Source of the DNA: Candidatus Amarolinea dominans
Lineage (GTDB): Bacteria; Chloroflexota; Anaerolineae; SSC4; Amarolineaceae
Assembly: GCA_016719785.1 (NCBI GenBank)
Contig: JADJYJ010000008.1
Location: 124,001-188,000, forward strand
Direction: 5' to 3'
DNA length: 64,000 nt
Shown: positions 8,513 to 16,621 of the stretch, piece after piece
How positions within the stretch are numbered: the stretch's first letter is position 1
Layout of the letters: the number at the start of each line of letters is the position of its first letter
Position numbers and translations under genes: made by a program
The notes under the pieces: model-generated
Seen by the model: the letters and a program-made list of their open reading frames with translations, nothing else
What the model was told of the DNA's origin: nothing
The model's database searches: none

Positions 8513-10345
8513 TTGCTCTTGACGCTTCTGGCTTTGCTTTTTTCATGCTTGATTGCCACCTTCGCCCCTGGCGCCGGAGAATTGCCGCCGACAACCTGGG
8601 TGTTTCCGCGCGAGCCGGCTGTCGAGGCGATGCGCGTGACGGCAGAGGCGGTCTTCTCCGCCACGCAGGTGACGTGGGCCGACGCGACCGGCGCCCCGGT
8701 GACCGGTTTTCGCCCGGCGGCGATCTATCCGCCGCTGTTCGGTCGCGACCTGAGCTGGATTGTGACCGCCGCGCGTCTCTTCTACCCACCCAGCGCCTGG
8801 CAACCTGGCGTGGAGGCCTTCTTGCGCCGCCAATACGGCGCAACCACGACCAGCGATGAGGATGGCTGGCAGGCGGGCGCGGGCGCACTGCCCGGTGTGC
8901 TGCACAGCGATGGTCGCCTGGACAAAGCCAGCGCGGTTTCAGACGAGGAAACCTCGCTGATCAGTGCAGGCTACAGCCTGTTCGAGGTGCAGGGCGCGGC
9001 CTGGCTCACCACGATCATCACCGGCACGGCGGACTTGACAGAAAGTCGCTGCGACCATTGCGCGGCTCGCCCGCGTGACCTGGCCGCGCCGCGTGCCATT
9101 GATCGCCTGGACGCGGCGCTGAGCTGGCTGTGGGACAACCGCCGCGACGCGGCCAACGGCCTGATCTGGCGCGGGCACACCACCGACTGGGGCGATGTAA
9201 CGCTGGACCAGACAGCGCCCAACCCGACCGATCTCGATCCGGCCCGCGCCCTACGCACCGCTTCGTTGTTCGACCAGGTCCTGGCCTGGCGCGCGGCGCA
9301 GCAACTGGCAGCGATGTGGGAAGCGTTGGGCGAGGCGAGCCGGGCCGCGGCCTGGCGCCAGCGTGCGGCCGATCTGCAGGCGGCCGCCAATCGTGACCTC
9401 TGGCAGCCGCAGCGCGGCTTTTACCGCCTGCATCTCCACCTGGCCGGGCCGGCGTGTGCAGAAGGGCCGCCATGCGCGACGTGGCAACATCCTTTCGACG
9501 AGGGGCGCCTGCTGGCGATCAGCAATGCGGTGGCGGCGCAGGTCGGCTTCAGCAGTCCGGCGCAAACGCAGGCGATCCTGGCGGCGCTGGCGCAGGCGCA
9601 GTTGGCCGCCGGCGCGACGCAGCCGGGCCTCAGCCTGTGGCCGCCCTATGCCAGTTGGACTTTTCCGCAGGTTGACATGCAGGCCGGGCGCTATCAAAAC
9701 GGCGGCGTCTGGGATTGGTGGGCGGGGGTGCAGATCGAGGCCGAATTCAAGGCTGGCTACAGCCGCCGCGCCCTGCTGCACCTGCGCCAGGTAGCGCGGG
9801 CGTGGGCCAATCATCCCGGTCAGGTTTACGAATGGCAGGCGCCGGGGCTGCGCCCGGAGACGCACCAGCCGGATCTGGCCCACGCCAGCATGGCGCGTGA
9901 TTACGCGGCTGGCGCCGCGACCCTGGTGCAGGCGATCAACGCGGGGTTGTATGGCGTGGAGTGGCAGGCGGGCGGCGCGCTACGCGTGACGGTGCGCCTG
10001 GGTGAGGCCAGCGGCGCCATTACCAGCACCTTGGCCGGCGCCGGCCGCGCGCTCAGCTACACCTACACGCCCGCGGCCGACGCCCTGGCGCTGTCCTATC
10101 GCACCTGGGGCGTTGGCGCCTTTCCGCTCTGGCTGCGCCTGCCGCCGGATCGTGACGCCGCGGCGGTCACGCTCGATGCGGCCGACGCGGTCTTCACCGT
10201 GGAGCGCGTGGGCGCCGATCGCTACGTTGCGCTGACCGGCCTGCCGGGGGTGCATACGGTCACAGTGCGCATCCTGCCCAGCCCGCCGTGGTGGGAGCAA
10301 TGGCGGCTGCGCTGGCGCTATTTGCGGGAGCCGGGGTCCGGTTGA
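8513..10345 (+). CDS. Secreted six-hairpin (alpha/alpha barrel) glycosidase-like protein
   Basis: 610 residues. The start is a TTG (8513, or the TTG at 8519 which is better spaced from AGGAG at 8505-8509). A hydrophobic leader (LLALLFSCLIATFAPGAG) suggests export. The middle contains the helical repeats of six-hairpin glycosidases: FGRDLSWIVTAARLFYP, SWLWDNRRDAANGLIWRGHTTDWGD, ALRTASLFDQVLAWRAAQQLAAMWEALGE, PYASWTFPQ and GGVWDWWAGVQIEAEFKAG, with conserved acidic residues in W(R)GHTTDWGD and DWW. A beta-sandwich-like C-terminal domain follows from about residue 480. It resembles GH63/GH37/MGH1-type enzymes, but the exact family needs a profile search. Monocistronic. Confidence 0.65.
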   Translation: MLLTLLALLFSCLIATFAPGAGELPPTTWVFPREPAVEAMRVTAEAVFSATQVTWADATGAPVTGFRPAAIYPPLFGRDLSWIVTAARLFYPPSAWQPGVEAFLRRQYGATTTSDEDGWQAGAGALPGVLHSDGRLDKASAVSDEETSLISAGYSLFEVQGAAWLTTIITGTADLTESRCDHCAARPRDLAAPRAIDRLDAALSWLWDNRRDAANGLIWRGHTTDWGDVTLDQTAPNPTDLDPARALRTASLFDQVLAWRAAQQLAAMWEALGEASRAAAWRQRAADLQAAANRDLWQPQRGFYRLHLHLAGPACAEGPPCATWQHPFDEGRLLAISNAVAAQVGFSSPAQTQAILAALAQAQLAAGATQPGLSLWPPYASWTFPQVDMQAGRYQNGGVWDWWAGVQIEAEFKAGYSRRALLHLRQVARAWANHPGQVYEWQAPGLRPETHQPDLAHASMARDYAAGAATLVQAINAGLYGVEWQAGGALRVTVRLGEASGAITSTLAGAGRALSYTYTPAADALALSYRTWGVGAFPLWLRLPPDRDAAAVTLDAADAVFTVERVGADRYVALTGLPGVHTVTVRILPSPPWWEQWRLRWRYLREPGSG

Positions 10346-10423
10346 GAACCGCGGTTGCGCAACAGCAAGATACCGCCCACTTCTATCGCATCATCATAGG
10401 CGTTCAACTCAAGCATCTCATCT

Positions 10424-11524
10424 TCACGCGCCGCCGGGCAAAGGCACTGCGCGGCGCTTGATCTCCGCGGCCAGCCGGTACAGCCAGAGGCCGGGACGCG
10501 AGAGCACCTTGTCCCATGCACCGACATAGCGCACCACCTGGCCGCCAAACCCCTGCTTGAAGCGCCAGACGCCCCACAGACCGCCTTGCGCCCCTGCATC
10601 GGTGGCGCCGTCGGCCTCGTCCTCTGCGCTGATCTGACCGGCGCCCACTTCGTCGGGAATTCCCCACAGGTCGTACACCGTGCAGCCGCGCGCCTTAGCC
10701 CATTCGATGGCTGCCCATTGCAGGGCATGATTGGGCATCAGGTTGCGCTGACTATCGCCAGACGCGCCCCACAGATACCAGGCCGTGCGCTCCAGGGTAA
10801 AAACGACGATGCCGGCCAGCAATTCGCCATGATATTCAGCCAAAAGCCAGCTCGCCAGGCCCGGCGGTGTGAAAAGATCGAAGGCCTCCGCGTAATAAGC
10901 CTGGCTATGGACGCCGAAATGGTCCCGCGCCCCGGTGGTTTGCATGAGGCGCTGAAAGGCCGGCAGATCGGCCCGCGTGCCGGCGCGCACCGTCACCCCT
11001 TTGCGGCCGGCCAGGCGGATGTTGTAGCGCCACTTCTGCTTCATGCGCGCCAGGATTTCGTCCAAGCCGGCGGTCAGATCAAGATGCACGGTGCTGCGCG
11101 GCTGCACTGTCTGCGCGGACGCGGCAAAACCGTAGTCGGCCAGGCGTCGCGCCATCACCTGGCTATCGGGCAGGTCCGGCTCCACCTTGAGCAGGTAGCT
11201 GTGACGCCGGCGAGCGCACTGCTCGATGGCCTTGAACAAGGCGGCGCCCAGGGCCGGCTGCTCCCAATCCATCACCGGGCCTTTGGGCACATAGGCAAAG
11301 GGCTGTCCCCACGGCGTGCGGCGATAAAGAATCTGCGCACCGGCCACCATGGCGCCACCCAACGTCAGCGCCACGCGTTCGGCCTGCCAGCCGACGCGCG
11401 CCTTGAGATCGCCCCAGCGCTGGGTCTGCAGCACATGGCCGTGCGCATGGCTTGCCACGAAGGCGTCCCAGGCAGCGGGGTCAAGCTGCGCATGCGTGAG
11501 AACGGACAATGAGGTTGAGTCCAT
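10424..11524 (-). CDS. FemX/FemAB-like aminoacyltransferase (peptidoglycan bridge family)
   Basis: 366 residues from the ATG at 11524. Contains two GNAT-like halves as in FemX: LQTQRWGDLKARVGWQAERVAL at the start, FAYVPKGPVMDW, then MKQKWRYNIRLAGRKGVTVR, ARDHFGVHSQAYYAEAF and AWYLWGASGDSQRNLMPNHALQWAAIEWAKARGCTVYDLWGIPD, which are family hallmarks. These enzymes use aminoacyl-tRNA to add residues to lipid II; related proteins in diderms and Chloroflexota may have other acceptors. A longer reading to 11623 would overlap the divergent HtrA promoter and lacks an RBS. An insertion around DEVGAGQISAEDEADGATDAG before the last strand is unusual. Confidence 0.85.
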   Translation of the reverse strand: MDSTSLSVLTHAQLDPAAWDAFVASHAHGHVLQTQRWGDLKARVGWQAERVALTLGGAMVAGAQILYRRTPWGQPFAYVPKGPVMDWEQPALGAALFKAIEQCARRRHSYLLKVEPDLPDSQVMARRLADYGFAASAQTVQPRSTVHLDLTAGLDEILARMKQKWRYNIRLAGRKGVTVRAGTRADLPAFQRLMQTTGARDHFGVHSQAYYAEAFDLFTPPGLASWLLAEYHGELLAGIVVFTLERTAWYLWGASGDSQRNLMPNHALQWAAIEWAKARGCTVYDLWGIPDEVGAGQISAEDEADGATDAGAQGGLWGVWRFKQGFGGQVVRYVGAWDKVLSRPGLWLYRLAAEIKRRAVPLPGGA

Positions 11525-11682
11525 GGCGCCGATTCTACCTATGTCGCGACGATTAGCCAAAAAGAGGCCACAGCGTTTGCGTGCAAAGAGGCTTTCATAA
11601 CGAAATTTTAACAGAAAACTCATGAGGTGCTAACAGTGCCATGCTAGACTGTCGCCATCTTGAAAATGGAGAGTCAAAGCAC

Positions 11683-12819
11683 ATGAATGAGACAACCCCA
11701 GGTCCGCGTTTGCAGCGGCGCGCGCTGGTCGTGATCGGCCTTTTTCTCGTGATTATGGTCATTTTTGCCTCCGGCGCGGCCGTTGGCGCCTTGACCTATG
11801 CTTGGCTGACGCCCGCGCCAACGACGCCCGTGCAGGCTTCGTTCATCAACGCGCCGGCGGCTGACGCGTTGCCGGCGCAGCCCAGCGCGGGTTTGCCAAC
11901 GCTGGCGCCGGCGACGCCCGCCACTGGCGCCGATCCGCTTGTGTTGGCTGTAAGCCGAGTCACGCCGGCCACCGTAACGGTCATCGTCAATGATGGTTCC
12001 TCCGGTTCGGGTGTCTTCATCCGTGCGGACGGCTATCTGGTCACCAACAATCACGTGGTGGAGGGCGGTAGCCGCTTCGAGATCATTTACGCCGATGGCA
12101 GCCGGGTGACCGCCGAACTGGTGGGCGCCGCGGCCGAATTCGATCTGGCGATCCTCAAGGTTGCCGATAAGGCGCCGGCGGTTGCGGTGCTCGGTGATTC
12201 GGGCGCGGTGGCGCCGGGCAGCCGGGTTGCGGCCATCGGCAGCGCGTTGGGCGGATTTCGCAACACGGTGACCGCGGGCGTCCTCAGTGCGCACAACCGG
12301 CGCCTGGGTGATCTGGACGGTTTGCTGCAGACCGACGCGGCCATCAATCATGGCAATTCGGGCGGGCCGCTCATCAACCTGGCCGGTGAAATCATCGGCA
12401 TCAACGTGGCCGTGGTCCGTGGCAGCGGCACTGACGCGGCCGAGGGCCTGGGCTTTTCGATTCCCAGCAACACGGTGCGCGTGGTGGCCGAGCAGTTGAT
12501 CAGCAACGGCCGCGTGGTGCGGCCCTACCTGGGCATCACCTTCGAGCCGCTCAATCCACAACTGGCGAGCGAATCGGGCTTGTCGGTGGTGCAGGGGGCG
12601 TACGTTCAGCAGGTGGTGGCCAATGGCCCCAGTGCGCAGGCTGGGCTGAAGGTGGGCGATGCCATCGTGGCGCTGGGCGGGCAGACGATTGATGACCAGC
12701 ATCCCTTGCCACAGGTGCTCCTGCAATACCGCGCCGGGCAGTCGTTGGAGTTAACCGTGGCGCGCGGGGACAGCCAATTCAAGCTGACCGTCATGCTCAG
12801 TTCACGGCCGGCAGCCTAG
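11683..12819 (+). CDS. HtrA/DegP-like membrane-anchored serine protease with PDZ domain
   Basis: 378 residues. One N-terminal transmembrane helix (ALVVIGLFLVIMVIFASGAAVGAL) and a Pro/Ala/Thr-rich linker lead to a trypsin-like S1C domain with His in VTNNHVVEGG, Asp in AEFDLAILKV and Ser in GNSGGPL. A single C-terminal PDZ domain (PYLGITFEPL...VGDAIVALGGQTIDDQ) completes it. Envelope stress protease acting outside the membrane. The start is the ATG at 11683 with GGAGAG upstream; the ATG at 11641 is an unlikely extension. A strong hairpin after the gene (12849-12891) ends the transcript. Confidence 0.9.
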   Translation: MNETTPGPRLQRRALVVIGLFLVIMVIFASGAAVGALTYAWLTPAPTTPVQASFINAPAADALPAQPSAGLPTLAPATPATGADPLVLAVSRVTPATVTVIVNDGSSGSGVFIRADGYLVTNNHVVEGGSRFEIIYADGSRVTAELVGAAAEFDLAILKVADKAPAVAVLGDSGAVAPGSRVAAIGSALGGFRNTVTAGVLSAHNRRLGDLDGLLQTDAAINHGNSGGPLINLAGEIIGINVAVVRGSGTDAAEGLGFSIPSNTVRVVAEQLISNGRVVRPYLGITFEPLNPQLASESGLSVVQGAYVQQVVANGPSAQAGLKVGDAIVALGGQTIDDQHPLPQVLLQYRAGQSLELTVARGDSQFKLTVMLSSRPAA

Positions 12820-12848
12820 CAAGGTTGCCGCTATCAATCTGGGCGTCA

Positions 12849-12891
12849 GACCGGCGCTGCATCTGGTGTCCAGCCAGGTGCAGCGCCGGTC
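12849..12891 (+). terminator. Hairpin terminator after the HtrA gene
   Basis: GACCGGCGCTGCA at 12849-12861 pairs perfectly with TGCAGCGCCGGTC at 12879-12891 (13 bp, 17-base loop), followed by a short AGCG-CTC-GCT hairpin and TATTTT. Confidence 0.75.
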
Positions 12892-12934
12892 ATAGCGCTC
12901 GCTATTTTGTGGGCGGTTTGTCCGCGGCAGCGAA

Positions 12935-12963
12935 TTGACGCGGCGCACGGGGTGTGCTAGAAT
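12935..12963 (+). promoter_or_regulatory. Sigma-70-type promoter for the thrS T-box transcript
   Basis: TTGACG at 12935-12940 and TAGAAT at 12958-12963 with a 17-bp spacer; transcription would start near 12970, just ahead of the T-box leader. Confidence 0.7.
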
Positions 12964-12969
12964 CGCCGC

Positions 12970-13234
12970 ACGTGAATAACAGAAAGTGATGATCAGGACG
13001 AGTAGACGCGTGATGTCACGCCAGAGAGCAGGGGTCATGGGCTGCAAGCCCCTGTCGTGAGCGCCGCGTTGAAAACCACCTGGGAGTGAATACCTGAACC
13101 TGGCTTTGCCGGCAGTAAGGGATTCCGGTTGGCTCCGTTAGCGGCCAAAGAGTGGAAATGTCCACGCCGCTTGGCGTTGCATTTCAACCTGGGTGGAACC
13201 GCGAGCCTCTCGTCCCAACGACGAGAGGCTTTTT
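12970..13234 (+). promoter_or_regulatory. T-box riboswitch leader of thrS
   Basis: Senses uncharged tRNA-Thr and controls read-through into thrS. The T-box sequence TGGGTGGAACCGCG is at 13190-13203. Upstream are the expected conserved elements: AGAGAG apical motif near 13023, GGGTCATGGGCTGCAAGCCC, CTGGGAGTGAATACCTGAAC, AGTAAGG near 13117 and CCGTTA near 13135. The Specifier is inferred to be ACC (Thr) at 13075-13077 in GAAAACCACC, followed by a purine as usual. A perfect terminator hairpin with a U-run directly follows the T-box, so control is by transcription attenuation. Confidence 0.92.
13204..13234 (+). terminator. T-box attenuator terminator
   Basis: AGCCTCTCGTC (13204-13214) pairs perfectly with GACGAGAGGCT (13220-13230), loop CCAAC, followed by TTTTT at 13230-13234. 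Confidence 0.93.
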
Positions 13235-13307
13235 GTTGTGCCATAACGACTGCGGCCCCCTGGGCAGCGAACATTCGGTAGCAAGAAATGGCATCGAAGA
13301 GGTAGAG

Positions 13308-13359
13308 GAAGAAGGAGAAGAAGGAGAAGAAGGAAAAGAAGGAGAAGAAGGAGAAGAAG
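13308..13359 (+). repeat. 9-bp purine tandem repeat (GAAGAAGGA) at the thrS 5' end
   Basis: Five and three-quarter copies of GAAGAAGGA, one varied to AAAGAAGGA. In the thrS frame it encodes a lysine/glutamate run (KKE repeats). It lies just downstream of an in-frame TAG at 13303-13305. Confidence 0.9.
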
Positions 13360-13416
13360 GCCTCAAGTCAACTTGAAAAGAACGATCTGTACAAGATTCG
13401 CCATTCGGCCGCGCAC

Positions 13417-15162
13417 GTGATGGCGCAGGCGGTGATGGAGATGTTCCCCGGGCAGGCCCGCATTGCCATCGGCCCGCCCATCGAGGATGGCTTTTACTAT
13501 GACTTCGAGCTGCCGCGTGGCCTGACGCCCGAAGACCTGGAGGTGATCGAAAAGCGCATGCGCCAGATCATCGGCGGGCGCCACACCTTCATGCGGCGCG
13601 AGGTCAGCGCAGACGAGGCGGCCGCGCTGTTCAACCAGCAGCCCTACAAGTTGGAGCTGATCGCGGGCCTGGCGCAGGGCGGCGTGGATGAGTACGGCAA
13701 CGAGACGGACGAAGCGCAGGTCATCAGCACCTACAGGCACGATGTGTTCGAGGACCTGTGCCGCGGGCCGCATGTCGAGCATACGGGGCAAATTCCGGCC
13801 GATGCCTTCAAGCTGATGAGCGTGGCCGGCGCGTATTGGCGCGGGGACGAACACAACGCGATGCTGCAGCGCATCTACGGCACGGCCTGGCGCAACAAGA
13901 ACGAACTGAACCAGCATCTGCAGATGCTGGAAGAGGCCAAGAAGCGCGATCATCGCAAGTTGGGCAAGGAACTGGAAATCTTCACCTTCGACGACGAGGT
14001 GGGGCCAGGGCTGCCCCTGTGGCTGCCGCGCGGCGGGGTGCTGATCGAAGAACTGGAGCGGCTGGCCAAAGAGATGGAGATGAAGGCCGGCTATGAGCGG
14101 GTGCGCACGCCCCATCTGGCCAAGGAATCGCTCTATGTGCGCAGCGGACACCTGCCCTACTACGCGGAGAGCATGTATCCGCCGATGGAGTTGGAAGGCG
14201 TCCGCTATTACGTCAAGCCGATGAACTGCCCGATGCACCACAAGATCTTTGCGGCCAAGCCGCGCAGCTACCGCGACCTGCCCCTGCGACTGGCTGAATA
14301 TGGCACCTGCTATCGCTATGAAAAGAGCGGCGAGCTTTTCGGGTTGATGCGGGTGCGCTCGATGCAGATGAACGACGCGCACATCTACGTACCAGAGGCG
14401 CAGTTCGAGCAGGAATTCATGGGCGTGATTGCGATGTACCGGCAATACTTCGACATCTTTGGGATCGATAAGTATGTCATGCGCCTGAGCACGCACCACG
14501 CGAAGGGGCTGGGCAAGAAGTACATTGACAACGAACGCCTGTGGCTGAAGACGGAGGAGATGGTGCGCAACGCCATGCGCAACGGCGGCGTGCCCTTCGA
14601 CGAGGTGCCGGACGAAGCCGCGTTCTACGGCCCGAAAATTGACGTGCAGGTCTGGAGCGCGATTGGCCGTGAATTCACGCTGCCGACGAACCAGGTGGAC
14701 TTTGCGCAGCCCGAACGCTTCGATCTGAAGTTCATCAACCAGAACGGCGAAGATGAGATACCGTTGGTCATTCACCGGGCGCCGCTCAGTACGCACGAGC
14801 GCATGATCGGCTTCCTGATCGAGCACTACGCGGGCAACTTCCCGGTCTGGCTGGCGCCTGAACAGGTGCGCGTGATCCCGATCACGGATAATCACAACGA
14901 CTATACGCTCAGCCTGGTGCGGCGCCTGCGCGACGAAGGGGTGCGTGCCGAGGCCGATCTCGGCTCCGAGCGCATGAACGCCAAGATTCGCAAGGCGCAG
15001 GGCATGAAGGTGCCCTACATGCTGGTGGTGGGCGATCAAGAGATGGCGAACGACGCGGTCTCTCTGCGCCGGCGCGATGGTTCGCGCCAGGACGGGATGC
15101 CGACGAGCGAATTCATGGCCCTGGTCAAAGCACGTATCGCCAGTCGTGCGCCAGCCCTGTAG
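13417..15162 (+). CDS. thrS: Threonyl-tRNA synthetase (true N-terminus lies upstream)
   Basis: Class II synthetase charging tRNA-Thr; 581 residues from the ATG at 13417. The form lacks an N-terminal TGS domain but has the N2 editing domain, the catalytic core (motif 2 region YEKSGELFGLMRVRSMQMND, core VKPMNCPMHH, IHRAPLSTHERMIGFLIEHYAG) and an anticodon-binding domain. Starting at 13417 cuts the editing HxxxH motif (RHSAAHVMAQ), whose histidines are encoded at about 13402-13413. The frame is open upstream to a TAG at 13303, and an ATG at 13288 in the same frame begins MASKR just before that TAG. So the intended start was probably 13288 with a nonsense change or sequence error, or a CTG at 13387 is used. 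Regulated by the T-box upstream. Confidence 0.93.
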   Translation: MMAQAVMEMFPGQARIAIGPPIEDGFYYDFELPRGLTPEDLEVIEKRMRQIIGGRHTFMRREVSADEAAALFNQQPYKLELIAGLAQGGVDEYGNETDEAQVISTYRHDVFEDLCRGPHVEHTGQIPADAFKLMSVAGAYWRGDEHNAMLQRIYGTAWRNKNELNQHLQMLEEAKKRDHRKLGKELEIFTFDDEVGPGLPLWLPRGGVLIEELERLAKEMEMKAGYERVRTPHLAKESLYVRSGHLPYYAESMYPPMELEGVRYYVKPMNCPMHHKIFAAKPRSYRDLPLRLAEYGTCYRYEKSGELFGLMRVRSMQMNDAHIYVPEAQFEQEFMGVIAMYRQYFDIFGIDKYVMRLSTHHAKGLGKKYIDNERLWLKTEEMVRNAMRNGGVPFDEVPDEAAFYGPKIDVQVWSAIGREFTLPTNQVDFAQPERFDLKFINQNGEDEIPLVIHRAPLSTHERMIGFLIEHYAGNFPVWLAPEQVRVIPITDNHNDYTLSLVRRLRDEGVRAEADLGSERMNAKIRKAQGMKVPYMLVVGDQEMANDAVSLRRRDGSRQDGMPTSEFMALVKARIASRAPAL

Positions 15163-15174
15163 GAAAGGTTATGC

Positions 15175-15209
15175 AGCCGCCGCTGGCGCAGCAAGCGTCA
15201 GCGGCGGCT
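15175..15209. terminator. Bidirectional-type hairpin between thrS and methyltransferase
   Basis: AGCCGCCGCTGGCGC at 15175-15189 pairs with GCGTCAGCGGCGGCT at 15195-15209 (one G-U type mismatch), loop AGCAA, followed by CTTTGCTT. Lies between convergent genes. Confidence 0.85.
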
Positions 15210-15216
15210 CTTTGCT

Positions 15217-16149
15217 TCATTGAATAAAGTCGTAGATGCCGTCGCGCTGTGGCCAGGCCTGACCACACGCGGGGCAGGTCAACGAGTCAACGGCGGGCGC
15301 CAGGTCAATGCCATGACAGGCCGGGCAGCGAAACAGGCCAGAGGCAGCGACAGGCGTCGTGGTTGGCGGAACCTGCGCCTGCACAAAGATGCTGGGAGCC
15401 AACTTCAGTGCGCTGGCGTAGCGTTGCAGCAGGCCATCGAGCGCGGCCAGGCGTGCGGCCGACCAATGGCGCTTGAAGAAGCCGGCGCGGAAGTGCGAAA
15501 CGGCCACTGCGCGCTGCACCGCAAAGCCTGCCCGCTGCATCTGTTGCGAGACCCACGTCGGATGAAAATCGAAGTTGAGCGGCACAAACTCATACGGCTC
15601 ACGCGCAAAGGGGCTCCAGGTCTGGCGGCGCAGGGCAAAGCGCAGCATAGACTTGAGGTTGCGCTTGTTGGCGAACTCCAGCACAAAGGCGCCGTCAGGC
15701 CTGACGATACGTCGCAGTTCGGTCAAGGCGCGGGGCACATCCACCAGGTGATGCAGCACGCGTACCATCACCACCGTATCGAGGGTTTGATCCTGCAGCG
15801 GCAGGTCATAGACACTGCTGCGCACGAAGGTGAAGCGCGCATCGTGCCCCAGGCGCTCCTGGGCCTGGCGCAGCATCGAAAGCGCCGGTTCCACCAGGAT
15901 CACTTGGGTGTAACCGGCGTAGAGATCGGCCAGGCGCCCAAAGCCGGCCCCAATTTCCACGAGGCGGGCGCCAGACGGCGGAAGCAGCGTGCGCAGGGCC
16001 AAGCGCTCGGCCTGATCTTCGAACGCGCGCTCGCCGGTCCAGAATTCAACCCGATAAGCAGAGCCTTCATAGTCGCACAGGGTCGGCGCTGGGTCAGGTG
16101 ACACCGGCGGTGTGGGCTGAGGAGATGATTCATGTGCGCGAATGGACAA
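15217..16149 (-). CDS. Class I SAM-dependent methyltransferase with C-terminal zinc ribbon
   Basis: 310 residues from a TTG start (16149) preceded by GGAG. The SAM motif is VEIGAGFGRLADL (residues about 62-74), followed by VLVEPALSML and the post-I/III elements LDTVVMVRVLHHLVDVPRALTELRRIVRPDGAFVLEF, as in the UbiE/COQ5-like Methyltransf_11 group. The C-terminus is a Trm112-like zinc ribbon, FRCPACHGIDL...LTCPACGQAWPQRDGIYDF, with two CxxC pairs. Such fusions occur in methyltransferases of lipids, quinones or small molecules; the substrate is unknown. The short distance to a parS site upstream is notable. Confidence 0.85.
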   Translation of the reverse strand: MSIRAHESSPQPTPPVSPDPAPTLCDYEGSAYRVEFWTGERAFEDQAERLALRTLLPPSGARLVEIGAGFGRLADLYAGYTQVILVEPALSMLRQAQERLGHDARFTFVRSSVYDLPLQDQTLDTVVMVRVLHHLVDVPRALTELRRIVRPDGAFVLEFANKRNLKSMLRFALRRQTWSPFAREPYEFVPLNFDFHPTWVSQQMQRAGFAVQRAVAVSHFRAGFFKRHWSAARLAALDGLLQRYASALKLAPSIFVQAQVPPTTTPVAASGLFRCPACHGIDLAPAVDSLTCPACGQAWPQRDGIYDFIQ

Positions 16150-16189
16150 AGTGGCAACTCCGCATTAGTTTTTTGTAAGAGAGTCCAAA

Positions 16190-16205
16190 TGTTTCACGTG
16201 AAACA
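16190..16205. other. parS: parS centromere site (ParB-binding palindrome)
   Basis: TGTTTCACGTGAAACA, a perfect 16-bp palindrome identical to the bacterial parS consensus. It lies in the intergenic region upstream of the methyltransferase. Chromosomal parS sites cluster near the origin; the rpmH-rnpA-yidC-jag cluster at 43.6-46.5 kb supports an origin-proximal position. No parA or parB gene is in the window. Confidence 0.85.
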
Positions 16206-16272
16206 TTAACATAACACGAAGCGATTATAGCATAGAGCGATAACAAGCACGAAATTGTGCTTGATTGTCTGT

Positions 16273-16301
16273 TTGACAGTCATGACGCGCATTGGTATAA
16301 T
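16273..16301 (+). promoter_or_regulatory. Consensus sigma-70 promoter upstream of the rpsA leader
   Basis: TTGACA (16273-16278), 17-bp spacer, TATAAT (16296-16301): perfect consensus on both boxes. Expected start near 16308, about 310 bases ahead of rpsA. Confidence 0.9.
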
Positions 16302-16307
16302 GAGCGA

Positions 16308-16607
16308 TGGGTTGACTGGTCGCGATGATATGCTTCGGCCAATCAATGGTCAGGGTGCTGGTAAGCCAGCATGACGGTGATAATGATGTATATCACACGC
16401 CGTCGTGATTGTCTCGCACCCTGAGTGGCCATAGAGTAACCTGGCCCCCTGGTCGGTTCGCTGCTCAGACAGCGGAGGAATTCCGTCAACGACATCTTTG
16501 TCTAATGCTCAACCGTGAGGTCGCATGACACTTAGAATACATTCATCAGAAATGCTGATGACGTTGAATCTCGACCAGGGTACACAGGATTGGTCGAGAT
16601 TTTTTTT
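16308..16607 (+). ncRNA. Long structured leader RNA of rpsA ending in an attenuator
   Basis: About 300 transcribed, apparently non-coding bases between a perfect promoter and an intrinsic terminator just before the rpsA RBS. Visible structure: a 9-bp outer stem TCAGGGTGC (16350-16358)/GCACCCTGA (16416-16424) closing a junction with a CTGG-TAAG-CCAG hairpin and a long hairpin CATGACGGTGAT...ATCACACGCCGTCGTG (16370-16407); a CATCAG/CTGATG hairpin at 16544-16560; then the terminator. I recognise no known riboswitch, 6S, SRP, tmRNA or RNase P RNA signature. It could be an S1 autoregulatory leader, an attenuator, or a stand-alone small RNA. Confidence 0.65.
16567..16607 (+). terminator. Intrinsic terminator/attenuator before rpsA
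   Basis: AATCTCGACCA (16567-16577) pairs perfectly with TGGTCGAGATT (16591-16601), followed by an unbroken T8 run ending at 16607. The rpsA RBS (GGAG) begins right after it, so the stem also sits next to the ribosome site. Confidence 0.92.
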
Positions 16608-16621
16608 GGAGAAGCCAGCTA

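Noticed and set aside
13363..15039. 558-residue open frame on the minus strand
   Set aside because: Antisense to thrS, which has clear synthetase motifs.
16308..16607. tmRNA, 6S RNA, SRP RNA, RNase P RNA or a known riboswitch
   Set aside because: None of the conserved signature strings of these RNAs is present by eye.
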